Shown piece by piece: positions 35,161 to 45,870 of a stretch of 64,000 bases of DNA. The notes under the pieces were generated by a model. That model saw nothing but the letters and a program-made list of their open reading frames with translations. It searched no databases and was not told where the DNA came from. A program made the position numbers and the translations under genes. Position 1 is the stretch's first letter. Each line of letters starts with the position of its first letter. This DNA is from Enterococcus sp. BWB1-3 (GTDB taxonomy: Bacteria; Bacillota; Bacilli; Lactobacillales; Enterococcaceae): the NCBI RefSeq assembly GCF_016745275.1, contig NZ_JADOEP010000017.1, positions 1-64,000 of the forward strand, in the 5' to 3' direction.

Positions 35161-36690
35161 TTAGTTGCGAATCATATAGTCAAATGCTCCTAAAGCAGCC
35201 GTTGCCCCTGATCCCATAGAAATAATAATTTGTTTATAAGCGCTGTCAGTACAATCACCTGCTGCAAATACCCCCGGCAAACTTGTTGCACCGCGTTTGT
35301 CAACAACGATTTCACCCATTCTTGTAAGCTCCAGTGTATCTCCAAGCCAATCTGTATTTGGAACCAGACCAATCAGCACAAAGACACCTTGAACCTCCAG
35401 ATGAACTTCTTCATTAGTTTCACGATCTGCATACGTAATACCATTTACTTTATCTGTACCCGTGATTTCCTTCGTCTGAACATTTTTCAAGACAGTTACG
35501 TTTGGTAATGAGTATAAACGATCCTGAAGCACTTGATCTGCTTTCAATTCAGGCATAAATTCAAGAACAGTAACATGTTTTACTACTCCAGCCAAATCAA
35601 TAGCCGCTTCGATTCCAGAGTTTCCTCCACCAATAACGGCAATATCTTTGCCTTCAAATAACGGACCATCACAGTGCGGACAGTAAGCCACACCTTTGTT
35701 CTTAAATTCCTGCTCACCGGGAACACCAACATTACGCCAACGGGCACCTGTTGCAAGAATAGCCGTTTTACTTTTCAGAACCGCTCCGTTTTCAAGGGTT
35801 ACCTCAACAAAATCTTTTTTCTCCAATTTAGCCGTTCGCTGAGATTTCATCACATCTATAGGATATTCATTCACATGCTCTTCTACCTGAGCCATCAGCT
35901 TCGGACCTTCTGTATATTTTGTTCCAATAACATTTTCAATCCCCAGTGTTTCCAGAACCTGTCCGCCAAATGTTTCAGCAACAAGACCGGTACGGATTCC
36001 TTTGCGGGCAGCGTAAATAGCTGCGCTGGCTCCGGCAGGTCCTCCTCCGATAACCAAAACATCATAAGGATCTTTCTCTTCAAATTCAGAAGCATCTGCC
36101 GGACCGGCAGCTTTTTCAAGAATCTGTTCAATCGTCATACGTCCGCTTGAGAATTCTTCCCCATTTAACAAGACAGTCGGTACAGCCATGATTCCTTTAG
36201 CTTCCACTTCCTCTTTAAACATACCGCCTTCAACCATTGTATGTGAAATTTTAGGATTCACAACACTCATGATATTCAGTGCCTGAACAACATCCGGACA
36301 GTTATGACAAGTCAAACTCACATACGTTTCAAAATGCAGTTCCTTGTCAATGCTTTGAATCTGTTTGATTATTTTCTCATCAACCTTAGGCGCACGTCCG
36401 CTGACCTGCAGTAAAGCAAGAACCAGAGAAGTAAACTCATGTCCTAAAGGAAGTCCTGCAAAAGCAACACCGCTTCCTCCATCTGCACGATCGACAGCAA
36501 AGCTTGGGGTTTTATCAAGCTGAACTTTTTCCATGGAAATTTTTGGAGACATTGAAACAATTTCTTCAACAAGTTCCAGCACTTTTTGAGAATTTTCATC
36601 AGAACCGATGCTTGCTTTCAACACAATATTATTTTCTAAAAGCTCAAGATATTGAGCCAATTGACCTTTAATTTCTGTATCTAACGCCAT
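35161..36690 (-). CDS. ahpF: Alkyl hydroperoxide reductase subunit F
   Basis: A 509-residue flavoprotein that passes electrons from NADH to AhpC. The N-terminal double-thioredoxin-like domain holds the redox pair Cys128-Cys131 (TCHNCPDVV). The FAD domain starts near 210 ([19 protein letters not shown]), the active-site pair is CPHC near 337-340, the NADH domain starts near 352 ([17 protein letters not shown]), and the C-terminal FAD motif is [10 protein letters not shown]. Length and all key cysteines are intact. It starts 11 bases after ahpC and shares its promoter and PerR-like sites. Confidence 0.96.
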   Translation of the reverse strand: MALDTEIKGQLAQYLELLENNIVLKASIGSDENSQKVLELVEEIVSMSPKISMEKVQLDKTPSFAVDRADGGSGVAFAGLPLGHEFTSLVLALLQVSGRAPKVDEKIIKQIQSIDKELHFETYVSLTCHNCPDVVQALNIMSVVNPKISHTMVEGGMFKEEVEAKGIMAVPTVLLNGEEFSSGRMTIEQILEKAAGPADASEFEEKDPYDVLVIGGGPAGASAAIYAARKGIRTGLVAETFGGQVLETLGIENVIGTKYTEGPKLMAQVEEHVNEYPIDVMKSQRTAKLEKKDFVEVTLENGAVLKSKTAILATGARWRNVGVPGEQEFKNKGVAYCPHCDGPLFEGKDIAVIGGGNSGIEAAIDLAGVVKHVTVLEFMPELKADQVLQDRLYSLPNVTVLKNVQTKEITGTDKVNGITYADRETNEEVHLEVQGVFVLIGLVPNTDWLGDTLELTRMGEIVVDKRGATSLPGVFAAGDCTDSAYKQIIISMGSGATAALGAFDYMIRN

Positions 36691-36701
36691 TTGAATCCTC
36701 C

Positions 36702-37265
36702 TTAAATTTTACCTACAAGATCAAGGCTAGGCTTCAGAGTTTCTTCGCCCTCTTTCCATTTTGCAGGACAAACTTCACCTGGATTTTTACGTACGTATTG
36801 TGCAGCTTTAACTTTATCGATCATAATACTTGCATCGCGACCGATGCCGTCTGCATTGATTTCCACTGTTTGAACCACGCCATCAGGATCAACAAGGAAT
36901 GTTCCACGTTGTGACAGCCCTTCCTCTTCATCCAATACATCAAAAATACGAGAAATCTTTTGACTTGGGTCACCAATCATAATGTATTCAATTTTACCAA
37001 TCGCTTCTGATTGGTCATGCCAGCCTTTATGAACAAAATGAGTATCTGTAGAAACAGAATAAACTTCTACGCCCAGTTCTTTCAATGCTTTGTACTGATC
37101 CTGTAAATCTTCCAGTTCGGTAGGGCAGACAAAAGAAAAGTCAGCAGGATAAAAACAGAAAATGCTCCACTGACCTTTTAAATCTTCAGAAGATACATCG
37201 ATAAATTCCCCCTGATGATACGCTTTTGCAGTAAATGCTTCAACTTCTTTTCCAATTAATGACAT
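36702..37265 (-). CDS. ahpC: Alkyl hydroperoxide reductase subunit C (peroxiredoxin)
   Basis: A 187-residue 2-Cys peroxiredoxin that reduces H2O2 and organic peroxides. Peroxidatic Cys47 is in DFSFVCPTE and resolving Cys166 in [13 protein letters not shown] lies upstream of the ATG at 37265, and the length is exact for the family. A longer frame back to 37331 has no support. It is the first gene of the ahpCF operon, with a promoter and two tandem PerR-like boxes upstream. Confidence 0.96.
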   Translation of the reverse strand: MSLIGKEVEAFTAKAYHQGEFIDVSSEDLKGQWSIFCFYPADFSFVCPTELEDLQDQYKALKELGVEVYSVSTDTHFVHKGWHDQSEAIGKIEYIMIGDPSQKISRIFDVLDEEEGLSQRGTFLVDPDGVVQTVEINADGIGRDASIMIDKVKAAQYVRKNPGEVCPAKWKEGEETLKPSLDLVGKI

Positions 37266-37365
37266 ATAAAATTCCTCCATAAAAGTATTTGTATTGAGAA
37301 TACGTAATGTAAATAATACCTGAAACTTCATGATTCAATTTTTGAAAAATGAAATTACAATTAAA

Positions 37366-37394
37366 ATTATCAATGTTCTGCCATAAAAAGTCAA
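37366..37394 (-). promoter_or_regulatory. ahpC: Promoter of ahpCF
   Basis: On the minus strand TTGACT (37389-37394) and GATAAT (37366-37371) are spaced by 17 bases, about 100 bases before the ahpC start. Confidence 0.65.
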
Positions 37395-37401
37395 GAGGTA
37401 A

Positions 37402-37433
37402 TTATAATTGTTAAAAACTTATAATTATTCTAA
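37402..37433 (-). promoter_or_regulatory. Two tandem PerR-like boxes upstream of ahpCF
   Basis: TTATAATTATTCTAA at 37419-37433 matches the PerR consensus at 13 of 14 positions. TTATAATTGTTAAAA at 37402-37416 matches at 12 of 14. They lie just upstream of the -35 element. PerR control of ahpCF is well known in Firmicutes; binding here is inferred. Confidence 0.65.
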
Positions 37434-37593
37434 TTTACAGATTCAAAAACCTTTAAATACAGAATTTGTGAAATATTAATCATAATTAACAAGAAAGCTC
37501 CATTCTCAATTACACCTTTTTTTATTCTCTTTTTCTCATATCTTTTTATATTAAAAACTCTCATTTACCAAGCTTTGACTATTTTACTATATT

Positions 37594-38085
37594 TTACTTA
37601 GTGTAATTTTCAACATTCCACAGTCCATTCAAACCAAGATAAACATATTCTCCTTCAACAACTGCTTTCGATGGAATTGGTTCAGCAAATTTTTTCGGTA
37701 TTTTGACTGTAACTGCATCTTCTTTCAGAAAAAAATAAACCCCAAAAGCTCCTAATAGAAGCATTCTGAAAACCCACAAATAATCATTTTGAGTGGTATC
37801 AATAACCAAATCAAAAACCACTGTCTTATTTTCAATTCGGTAGATAGCTTTGAGTGAATGAAGCGGCGTTTTCTAACTCCAAAACAAAACGGTATTTGGT
37901 GAAGCAACAAGTCTTTCATAATATTTTTCCAGCTCTTTCAACCTAGACTGATCATTCAAATAAGTTATTTGATTCTCTATATAAATGTAATGTGGATATT
38001 GATTAAACTGCTTCCACAGTCCATCAAATATATCTCCATCCAGTCCCATAACCTTGACCTTATTTGGATACGCCGATGTAATCAT
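37594..38085 (-). pseudogene. Small membrane protein gene interrupted by one amber codon
   Basis: Two minus-strand frames, 70 codons (38085-37873) and 75 codons (37821-37594), lie in the same frame and are joined by 17 sense codons (KTPLHSLKAIYRIENKT) after a single TAG at 37873-37875. Changing that codon restores a 163-residue protein: a soluble N-terminal part (DGDIFDGLWKQFNQYPHYIY), a membrane helix (FRMLLLGAFGVYFFL) and a basic C-terminus. GGGAGAT precedes the ATG. I recognise no family. It may be a recent nonsense mutant or a sequencing error. Confidence 0.55.
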
Positions 38086-38458
38086 GCGATTATCTCCCTC
38101 TTCTGAATTTTAGTATGTATTTCTTTTATTTTATCATGTAATTTATTTTTTATAGTCGTCAATAAAAAAATACGTTACATACAGAAATTCTGCATCTCCC
38201 GCACTTCTCTTAAAGTTGGAAAGGAGCACATTCAGTTTCTAAACTTCACAATGAATGACAAATTTATTTCCCTCTATTGCTAATCAGCGCTTCAATTTCT
38301 TCAAAGCAATAGACTCTTGGTTAGCTATAATACATCATCACATCTTACATTTCCCAACAGGCTATGATAGACTTATTTTGTTAAAATAAATCATTTTCTA
38401 CAGATTTTTTAGATACTCGACTATTCAAAAAATATTTACTAAATGAGGTGCTTGATAT
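38086..38458. other. Intergenic region without recognised features
   Basis: A 373-base AT-rich stretch between divergent genes. It must hold promoters for both sides, but I could not single out a convincing pair. No frame with a ribosome binding site was seen. Confidence 0.4.
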
Positions 38459-39316
38459 TTGGAACCAAAAGATCTGCGAACCATTTACCCGGATGCTGAG
38501 CGGCATAATTATCCGGCAATTGATCCAGCTTACTTATCAATTCCTACCGATAGCGGCTATCTCTGGCTTTTAAAAAAGAAACTGTCAGAGAAAGAACAGC
38601 TATTACTGACATTGCTTTCCAAAGAAGTTCCCTCTTCTGGAAAATCAACTAACAGTCTCTGGTATCAAATTTTATTTCGGCAGAAGAGAATTGAAAAAGA
38701 AGGACATTTTCGTGTGATTCAAATCCAGCTGCAGCTGCCTGATGATTTCCTGATTGATGCATGGAAAGAACATATTAATGGGATTTTTTCGCATGCTGAA
38801 GATTCTCTTTTCTTAACACCTCAAAGTGCTTTGCTCATTGAAAAACAAGCAGAGTATACATTAACGAAAGAAGAGCTCGAAGGGATTTTCCTGACACTGG
38901 ATGATGATTTTGGGACACTCAGCTCTGTATTTATCGGAGGCTTTCATGGCAGTACCTCTGCATTCCCTGCTCTTTTTGAAGAGGAACAAACGATTTTTCG
39001 GGAAGAATCTCATTTGATGAACAGGCAAAGGGTCTTTGATATTTCTGATGTAGCGCTGCATTATTTTACCAAGGATGCACTGGCAAAAAGCAGCCTAATT
39101 CTATCAATGAAAGAAGAATGGGTAATTGATGAAGAGATGAAGGAAATCATATATATATTATGGCGCAATCAGGGAAATATCAGTTCAACTGCCAAAGAAC
39201 TGTTTATGCACCGGAATACTTTACAATATCGGCTGGAAAAATTCCAGGAGAATACCAGCCTGCAATTAAAAAATACAGATGATTTAATTCTCTGTTTTTT
39301 ATTACTAAACAGCTGA
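38459..39316 (+). CDS. PucR/CdaR-type transcription regulator
   Basis: A 285-residue protein whose C-terminus (LWRNQGNISSTAKELFMHRN, then TLQYRLEKFQ) is the PucR C-terminal helix-turn-helix. The N-terminal two thirds have no recognised ligand domain but carry the mixed helical pattern of this group. The start is TTG at 38459, supported by GAGGTG eight bases upstream; no ATG fits. A terminator follows, then the MsmK-type ATPase gene. Regulators of this type beside an orphan sugar ATPase are a plausible carbohydrate-control pair, but no binding site was identified. Confidence 0.75.
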   Translation: MEPKDLRTIYPDAERHNYPAIDPAYLSIPTDSGYLWLLKKKLSEKEQLLLTLLSKEVPSSGKSTNSLWYQILFRQKRIEKEGHFRVIQIQLQLPDDFLIDAWKEHINGIFSHAEDSLFLTPQSALLIEKQAEYTLTKEELEGIFLTLDDDFGTLSSVFIGGFHGSTSAFPALFEEEQTIFREESHLMNRQRVFDISDVALHYFTKDALAKSSLILSMKEEWVIDEEMKEIIYILWRNQGNISSTAKELFMHRNTLQYRLEKFQENTSLQLKNTDDLILCFLLLNS

Positions 39317-39324
39317 ATAACACG

Positions 39325-39359
39325 ATCGTACAGGAATAATCTGCTTGTACGATTTTTTT
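39325..39359 (+). terminator. Terminator after the PucR-type regulator
   Basis: ATCGTACA and TGTACGAT pair around a 13-base loop and are followed by TTTTTT. Confidence 0.85.
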
Positions 39360-39580
39360 GTTCCTCATATTTCTCAGCCAAAATAATAAATTTTTCCCTA
39401 CCTGCTGCTCACTGTTTTACTGATGAACAATCCTTTAAAATCCAATCTGAAAAAGTATTTTTCCCTGTTTCGGCAAATTGACGAAAATCTGTCCAATTTC
39501 TTGGGCAACCTACCCTTGTTGGCAGATACCGCTTTCATATATACTAAATTCATCCAAAACAGAGAGAAGAGGAAAAAAGA

Positions 39581-40690
39581 ATGGTAGAAATTGCTTTAAA
39601 AAACATTTACAAAAAATATGACAACGCTGAAAATTACTCAGTGACAGACTTTAACTTAGATATTGCAGATCGTGAATTTATTGTTTTTGTTGGACCTTCC
39701 GGCTGTGGTAAATCAACAACATTACGGATGATTGCCGGCTTAGAAGACATCTCTGAAGGTCAGCTGATTATTGGCGATAAAGTTATGAACGATGTTGCGC
39801 CAAAAGATCGTGACATCGCAATGGTATTCCAAAACTATGCATTGTATCCCCATATGACCGTTTTTGACAATATGGCATTTGGACTGAAATTGCGGAAATA
39901 TGACAAAATAGAAATTAAAAAACGTGTAGAAAATGCCGCTGAAATTTTGGGCTTAACGGAATATCTACAGCGTAAACCAGCGGCTTTATCAGGTGGTCAG
40001 CGTCAGCGGGTTGCTCTGGGACGTGCGATCGTTCGGGATGCAAAAGTCTTTCTGATGGATGAGCCGTTATCAAACCTGGATGCAAAATTACGTGTTGCCA
40101 TGCGCGCAGAAATTGCTAAATTACACCGTCGTCTGGAAACAACAACGATCTATGTAACCCATGACCAGACAGAAGCGATGACCATGGCTGACAGAATCGT
40201 TATTATGAAAGACGGTCTTGTTCAGCAAATCGGTTCTCCTAAAGAAGTATATGATACCCCAAATAATATTTTTGTGGCTGGATTTATCGGTTCACCGGCA
40301 ATGAACTTCTTCAATGTTACGCTGAATAACGGTATGATTTCTGATGGAAATGACTTCAATTTAAGATTACCTGAGGGGCAAAACAAGATGCTGGTTCAAA
40401 AAGGTTATGAAGGGAAAGAAGTCGTGTTCGGTATTCGTCCTGAAGATATCCACAGCGAGCCTTTAGCATTGGAAGCAGCACCTGAAACAGTGATTCGTTC
40501 TGAGATTGTCGTTTCAGAGTTACTGGGTGCCGAAACAATGCTTTATACCAGAGTAGGAAAACATGAGTTTATTTCAAAGGTAGATGCACGCGAACTGCAT
40601 ACGCCGGGTGAAACAATTAAATTGGCATTCAATCTTAATAAAGGACATTTCTTTGATAAGGAAACGGAACAAGTGATTAAGCTGCCTTAA
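39581..40690 (+). CDS. msmK: Multiple-sugar ABC transporter ATPase (MsmK/UgpC type)
   Basis: A 369-residue carbohydrate ABC ATPase. Walker [11 protein letters not shown] (about 37-46), Q loop, signature [14 protein letters not shown] (about 135), Walker [17 protein letters not shown] and the H loop THDQTEA are all present, followed by the TOBE-type regulatory domain (about 240-369). MsmK proteins energise several sugar transporters in trans, and no permease or binding-protein gene is near, which fits that role. A ribosome binding site (AGAGAAGAGG) precedes the ATG. Downstream lies a palindromic repeat, not a typical terminator. Confidence 0.92.
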   Translation: MVEIALKNIYKKYDNAENYSVTDFNLDIADREFIVFVGPSGCGKSTTLRMIAGLEDISEGQLIIGDKVMNDVAPKDRDIAMVFQNYALYPHMTVFDNMAFGLKLRKYDKIEIKKRVENAAEILGLTEYLQRKPAALSGGQRQRVALGRAIVRDAKVFLMDEPLSNLDAKLRVAMRAEIAKLHRRLETTTIYVTHDQTEAMTMADRIVIMKDGLVQQIGSPKEVYDTPNNIFVAGFIGSPAMNFFNVTLNNGMISDGNDFNLRLPEGQNKMLVQKGYEGKEVVFGIRPEDIHSEPLALEAAPETVIRSEIVVSELLGAETMLYTRVGKHEFISKVDARELHTPGETIKLAFNLNKGHFFDKETEQVIKLP

Positions 40691-40739
40691 ATAAATTATT
40701 TTGAAGAGGGGCTGCGATATAAGTCCCCGTCCCCGAGGT

Positions 40740-40846
40740 CGGGACAAAAGTGATCAGCTCCGAGAATTAAGAAGGAATATCCGAAAATATATCCTCATAT
40801 TTTCAGGATAGTTCGGCTTAATTCCGAAGGAGTTGCTTTTGTCCCG
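40740..40846. repeat. 107-bp palindromic repeat element
   Basis: CGGGACAAAAG (40740-40750) is matched by CTTTTGTCCCG (40836-40846). The interior also pairs with interruptions (AGCTCC/AGGAGT, GAATTAAG/CTTAATTC, AAAATAT/ATATTTT), so the whole unit can fold into one long hairpin. A second, interrupted copy lies at 44648-44830. It may serve as transcription terminator for msmK but has no T-run. Confidence 0.65.
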
Positions 40847-41316
40847 CCGTTTATTCGGGGATAGATACGAAGAGAGTTTGGAACTTTATTTCTGTCCCAT
40901 TCTCATTTTAGGTACCCCCAGTCCTTAATAATTATAACCGAATAAACGGTGTTCCACCTCTGTACGCTTCACTGCACATACAGTTCTGCCAGACCAAGAG
41001 AGAGCTAGCTTCATTTAAGGAATATTTATCGACAGCATACTCTATCTATGCTGGAAGAAACGGCATGAAGAAGCTTTGACATAGCCTTAGCTCTTTACAA
41101 CAACCTATTTGTGCAAAAAAGTCTGTTCAAACCTTTCATTTCAGCATCTGAATGGTTAACAGTTTGCAGTCAATTTTTTTAAGTCAGCGAAATAAATTTC
41201 TAAATAGTCAAAGAGAATACCTTTCGTTTAATTTGTCACTTTGACGAAAAAACAAGTGACTTCTTGTGCACTCTACCATTGTTGTCCTGCAGCGTTTTCA
41301 TCTATACTTAAGGTAG

Positions 41317-41388
41317 CCAAACGAACCATTAAATTTTATCATTTGGTCCCCTTAGACCTTCTTGCTTCGGCAGAAGGTCTTCTTTTTT
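41317..41388 (+). ncRNA. Candidate small RNA
   Basis: A TATACT -10 (41311-41316 region) with TTGTTG 18 bases upstream precedes about 75 bases that contain CCAAA/TTTGG pairing and end in a strong terminator: AGACCTTCT and AGAAGGTCT around TGCTTCGGC, then TCTTTTTT (41354-41388). No open frame with a ribosome binding site precedes the terminator, so a short RNA is a reasonable explanation. It may instead be the relic of a lost gene's terminator. Confidence 0.4.
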
Positions 41389-41714
41389 ATACTTTAACTT
41401 AAGAACATAAATAATGACATTAGTTACAAAAAAACCTAACTGACAGACTGCTCGATAAATAGATAAAGAAATTAGAGCGTGTCTGAAAACAATAGAGGAA
41501 ACCGAATTATCAGTTCTACTGATGTAGGAATGGTAGACGTACTGAGAATGAACTTGATTTTATTTCATAAAATCAATGCATTGAATCGAAAGTAAGAACT
41601 TGCTTCTACGCTTCTCCGAATAATCGTCACATGTCTTTAAATGGACGCATTTGTATCGAGAATCGAGCATTGTGAGACTCATAGCGACAGGGATTTTCTA
41701 CGAGTATATAAACT

Positions 41715-41775
41715 TCTAGTAAAATTGCCAGTCCCACTTTTGTAGGAACAGTTAGCGGGATAGTATGCAAAACGA
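41715..41775. repeat. Dispersed repeat family, copy B
   Basis: Contains AATTGCCAGTCCCACTTTTG, then TAGGAACAGTTAGCGGGATA and GTATGC, closely matching copies A (27155-27300) and C (62630-62720). No feature other than repeats was seen in 41853-42151. Confidence 0.45.
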
Positions 41776-42151
41776 CAATCTCATGAACATTTAGACCTTC
41801 AATCTTAATCACCACAAAGGCATACAAAGACTGAAACACCGTTTATTCGGTTTTAGGGGACCGGGACCCTCTTTAAACGGAACTAGCTCATATCTATTTT
41901 TTTCGAGAAAACTCATTCCTAAAGTTCTCAGACTAGTCCTGATCGTAGACTTAAAAATGGACAAAAAATGATCGTTCATGGTCTTTAGCAAACTGAACGA
42001 TCACTTCTTTTGATTTTAATCTTGCTGCTGTCTTAAACAGCCTTGCTTAATTGAACAGCCTTCCATTTCTCCTTGAAGGATACTGTAAATTCAGTAATTT
42101 TTGTAACGTTGAGCTTGGTATCTTAAAAATCAGACATACTAATGTTGAGTT

Positions 42152-43591
<1,440 letters not shown>

Positions 43592-43960
43592 TCAGACCTC
43601 CATCTAGTTTTTGACCAATCCGTATTTTCACTTACTCTGGATTCTATCTGCTCTGTTTCAACTATTATTAATTACTGCTTACTATCTCTTATTGTCAGAT
43701 ATAAGCTAATCATTACAAAAAATTGACTAGTCATTATGATTGTAGCTTCTTTTGATCTTACAATCAACTGTTTATTCTTACTTATTTTTAGAGCTGTACA
43801 TTTTAAACCAGCCAGTTTCCAACGAGCATTCAGCCAGATTAAGTTCGTAACCTTATTTGCAGAAAAAAGATTTATCTGCAATAATTTATGTTTCCAAAAA
43901 TAGACTCTGAAATTCTGAATTTTTTATTCTAATCCATCAGTCTGATTATTTATGTAAAGC

Positions 43961-44272
43961 TCAGTCAGTAAGAAATCTTTCTATTCGATCAAAAGAATAT
44001 TCTATTTGAAAAAGCTTGGATATTCCCATTGACTCCTTACCAACATACAGATGCCCTCCACAGCATCCGGTAGTCCATGTCAGATCCCCCAGAGCTAGAT
44101 AAACCGCTTCTGTCGGCAACTCTTTTTCTCCCACTTTTTGGCGAATTAATCCACAGCAGGAATAAGGTATATTGGTATATTCTTCTACTGGAACATGAAG
44201 TTCTTTTAGCCAGCATAAGAATATGGTGCAGATTATTCTTTTTCTGGATTGATCAACAGCTTTTTCAGAACC
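43961..44272 (-). pseudogene. Fragment of an unrecognised Cys-rich protein gene
   Basis: An open minus-strand frame of 103 codons without a start codon. Its C-terminal part (IPYSCCGLIRQKVGEKELPT, then LALGDLTWTTGCCGGHLYVG) looks like authentic protein with two CC pairs. Just upstream another frame (WVSLRRVLKKLLINPEKE) ends in a stop, suggesting a frameshifted gene. I cannot name the family. The remainder of 43589-43960 shows no supported feature. Confidence 0.4.
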
Positions 44273-44338
44273 CTACGTAATGAAACCCACGTTGTTTCCC
44301 CTACTCCCTAGTTTAATAAAATGAATACTGTATAATGA

Positions 44339-44602
44339 AAGCCTTCTTTAACTATTGATAACGCTGAAGAACGTACCCAAAATTTCGGTCAGGTACCCAG
44401 TGCTTTTACAAGAATTATTGATGCTGCTTCTAATGAAAAGTTGATTCGCTATGATTTAGGTGAAGATTTTTCTATTGAAACAGCAATTGTTGCAGGAGAA
44501 TTATATCGTCATAACCGCAAATGGAAACTCACTGCAATCGGTAGCAGTTATCAAGATGGTCTTACAGCATTAGTTCAAGTATATGGATTAGATATGGGTT
44601 AG
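44339..44602 (+). pseudogene. TerD-family C-terminal fragment
   Basis: The frame reads QVPSAFTRIIDAASNEKLIR and continues YDLGEDFSIETAIVAGELYR, then KWKLTAIGSSYQDGLTALVQ. These are the Ca2+-binding C-terminal signature and terminal helix of TerD-family tellurium/stress proteins. About 80 residues remain of a family of about 190, with no start codon or ribosome binding site, so it is a truncated gene. Confidence 0.75.
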
Positions 44603-44647
44603 ACATGCAATAACAGTTGCTATATAATTAACTTCAAGACTTGGGAG

Positions 44648-44830
44648 GCGGGACAAAAGTAATCATCTCAGAGAATTAAGAAGGAATATCCGGAAATTGT
44701 CAAGGAACACCAGTCATAAAATGAATAGCTGTGAATGGATACCTTCTTGGAGCTGCTCATATTTTCAGTATAGTTCGACTTATTTCCAGAACTGCTGTCT
44801 CTACGAGTCCAACGATTCTCGAGACGAAAC
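44648..44830. repeat. Second, interrupted copy of the palindromic repeat
   Basis: GCGGGACAAAAGTAATCATC, then GAGAATTAAGAAGGAATATC, matches the left half of the 40740 element. TCATATTTTCAGTATAGTTC matches its right half. About 55 bases that start with TGTCAAGGAACACC separate the two halves. Confidence 0.5.
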
Positions 44831-44880
44831 ATTACGCTGTATCCGTTTTTCTGCGTCTATGGTTCTCAACTACACTACAC

Positions 44881-44988
44881 TTCGTTTCGATCTCATCAAT
44901 TTCTAAATGGCAAAGCCACTAAGAATTGAAGGACTTCGTTTCGATCTCATCAATTTCTAAATGGCAGAGCTGCTAAGAATTGAAGGAC
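44881..44988. repeat. 54-bp tandem duplication
   Basis: Two copies (44881 and 44935) of a 54-base unit starting TTCGTTTCGATCTCATCAAT, with a partial third copy after 44988. It is non-coding, inside the repeat-rich block before the 113-bp array. Confidence 0.6.
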
Positions 44989-45180
44989 TTCGTTCCAATC
45001 CTCGAAGCATGGAGGTGCTTTGTTCCTACGCTCCTACGAATGCTCATCACATGTCTGAAGGGCAAGTAAGAATGTGCTCCTACACTTCTTACGAATGCTC
45101 AGATCATACAAAGACTGGAACACCGTTCATTCGACTTTAGGGGTATCGGACATACTTATATCACAGTCCCACAATGAAAA

Positions 45181-45858
45181 GGAGAGCCGCAGTCCTTTCT
45201 GCTTCCTCTCAGTGGTAGGAGCAGATTAGGAATGGGGACATCGGACCATAATATGACTACAATCTTTTAGAAAGATTGTTTCCACAATGAAAAGGAGAGC
45301 CATAGTCCTTTCTGCTTCCTCTCAGTGGTAGGAGCAGATTAGGAATGGGGACATCGGACCATAATATGACTACAATCTTTTAGAAAGATTATTTTCACAA
45401 CAAAAAGGAGAGCCGCAGTCCTTTCTGCTTCCTCTCAGTGGTAGGAGCAGATTAGGAATGGGGACATCGGACCATAATATGACTACAATCTTTTAAAAAG
45501 ATTGTTTCCACAATGAAAAGGAGAGCCGCAGTCCTTTCTGCTTCCTCTCAGTGGTAGGAGCAGATTAGGAATGGGGACATCGGACCATAATATGACTACA
45601 ATCTTTTAGAAAGATTGTTTCCACAATGAAAAGGAGAGCCATAGTCCTTACTCCTTTCTCTCAGCGGCAGGAGCAGATTAGGAATGGGGACATCGGACCA
45701 TAATATGACTACAATCTTTTAGAAAGATTGTTTCCACAATGAAAAGGAGAGCCATAGTCCTTACTCCTTTCTCTCAGCGGTAGGAGCAGATTAGGAATGG
45801 GGACATCGGACCATAATATGACTACAATCTTTTAGAAAGATTATTTTCACAACAAAAA
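45181..45858 (+). repeat. Six tandem 113-bp repeats leading into a P-type ATPase gene
   Basis: The anchor GGAGAG occurs at 45181, 45294, 45407, 45520, 45633, 45746 and 45859, an exact 113-base period. The seventh GGAGAG is the real ribosome binding site of the ATPase gene. Each unit can form a closing stem (CCG/CGG plus GTCC/GGAC) around an inner hairpin (CTGCTTCCT/AGGAGCAG), then a second hairpin (ACAATCTTT-TAG-AAAGATTGT). Units 5 and 6 change the inner arm (CTCCT/AGGAG) while keeping pairing and length. The array is the whole leader region of the gene, and no promoter was clearly found outside it. Confidence 0.9.
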
Positions 45859-45870
45859 GGAGAGTAACAC

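Larger units (their letters stand above)
40936..41852. repeat. Block bounded by perfect 18-bp inverted repeats
   Basis: AACCGAATAAACGGTGTT (40936-40953) and its exact reverse complement (41835-41852) bound about 0.9 kb that contains no intact gene. A related sequence (AACACCGTTCATTCGACTTT) occurs at about 45120. The interior holds a terminator at 41354, a solo MITE-like end at 41473 (TAGAGCGTGTCTGAAAAC) and a copy of the dispersed repeat (about 41715-41775). It looks like decayed mobile DNA. Confidence 0.5.

Noticed and set aside
43672-43881. 69-codon minus-strand frame upstream of the beta-glucosidase gene
   Set aside because: No ribosome binding site, no recognisable domain, AT-rich non-coding composition.
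45286-45330. 14-codon leader peptides (MKRRA...SQW) in the 113-bp units
   Set aside because: The ATG is absent from one unit, the frame changes length in others, and no ribosome binding site precedes it.
45181-45858. CRISPR array or yybP-ykoY manganese riboswitch
   Set aside because: Units are contiguous without spacers, which excludes CRISPR. I do not find the conserved yybP-ykoY core in the unit, so I leave any riboswitch claim open and do not name a class.
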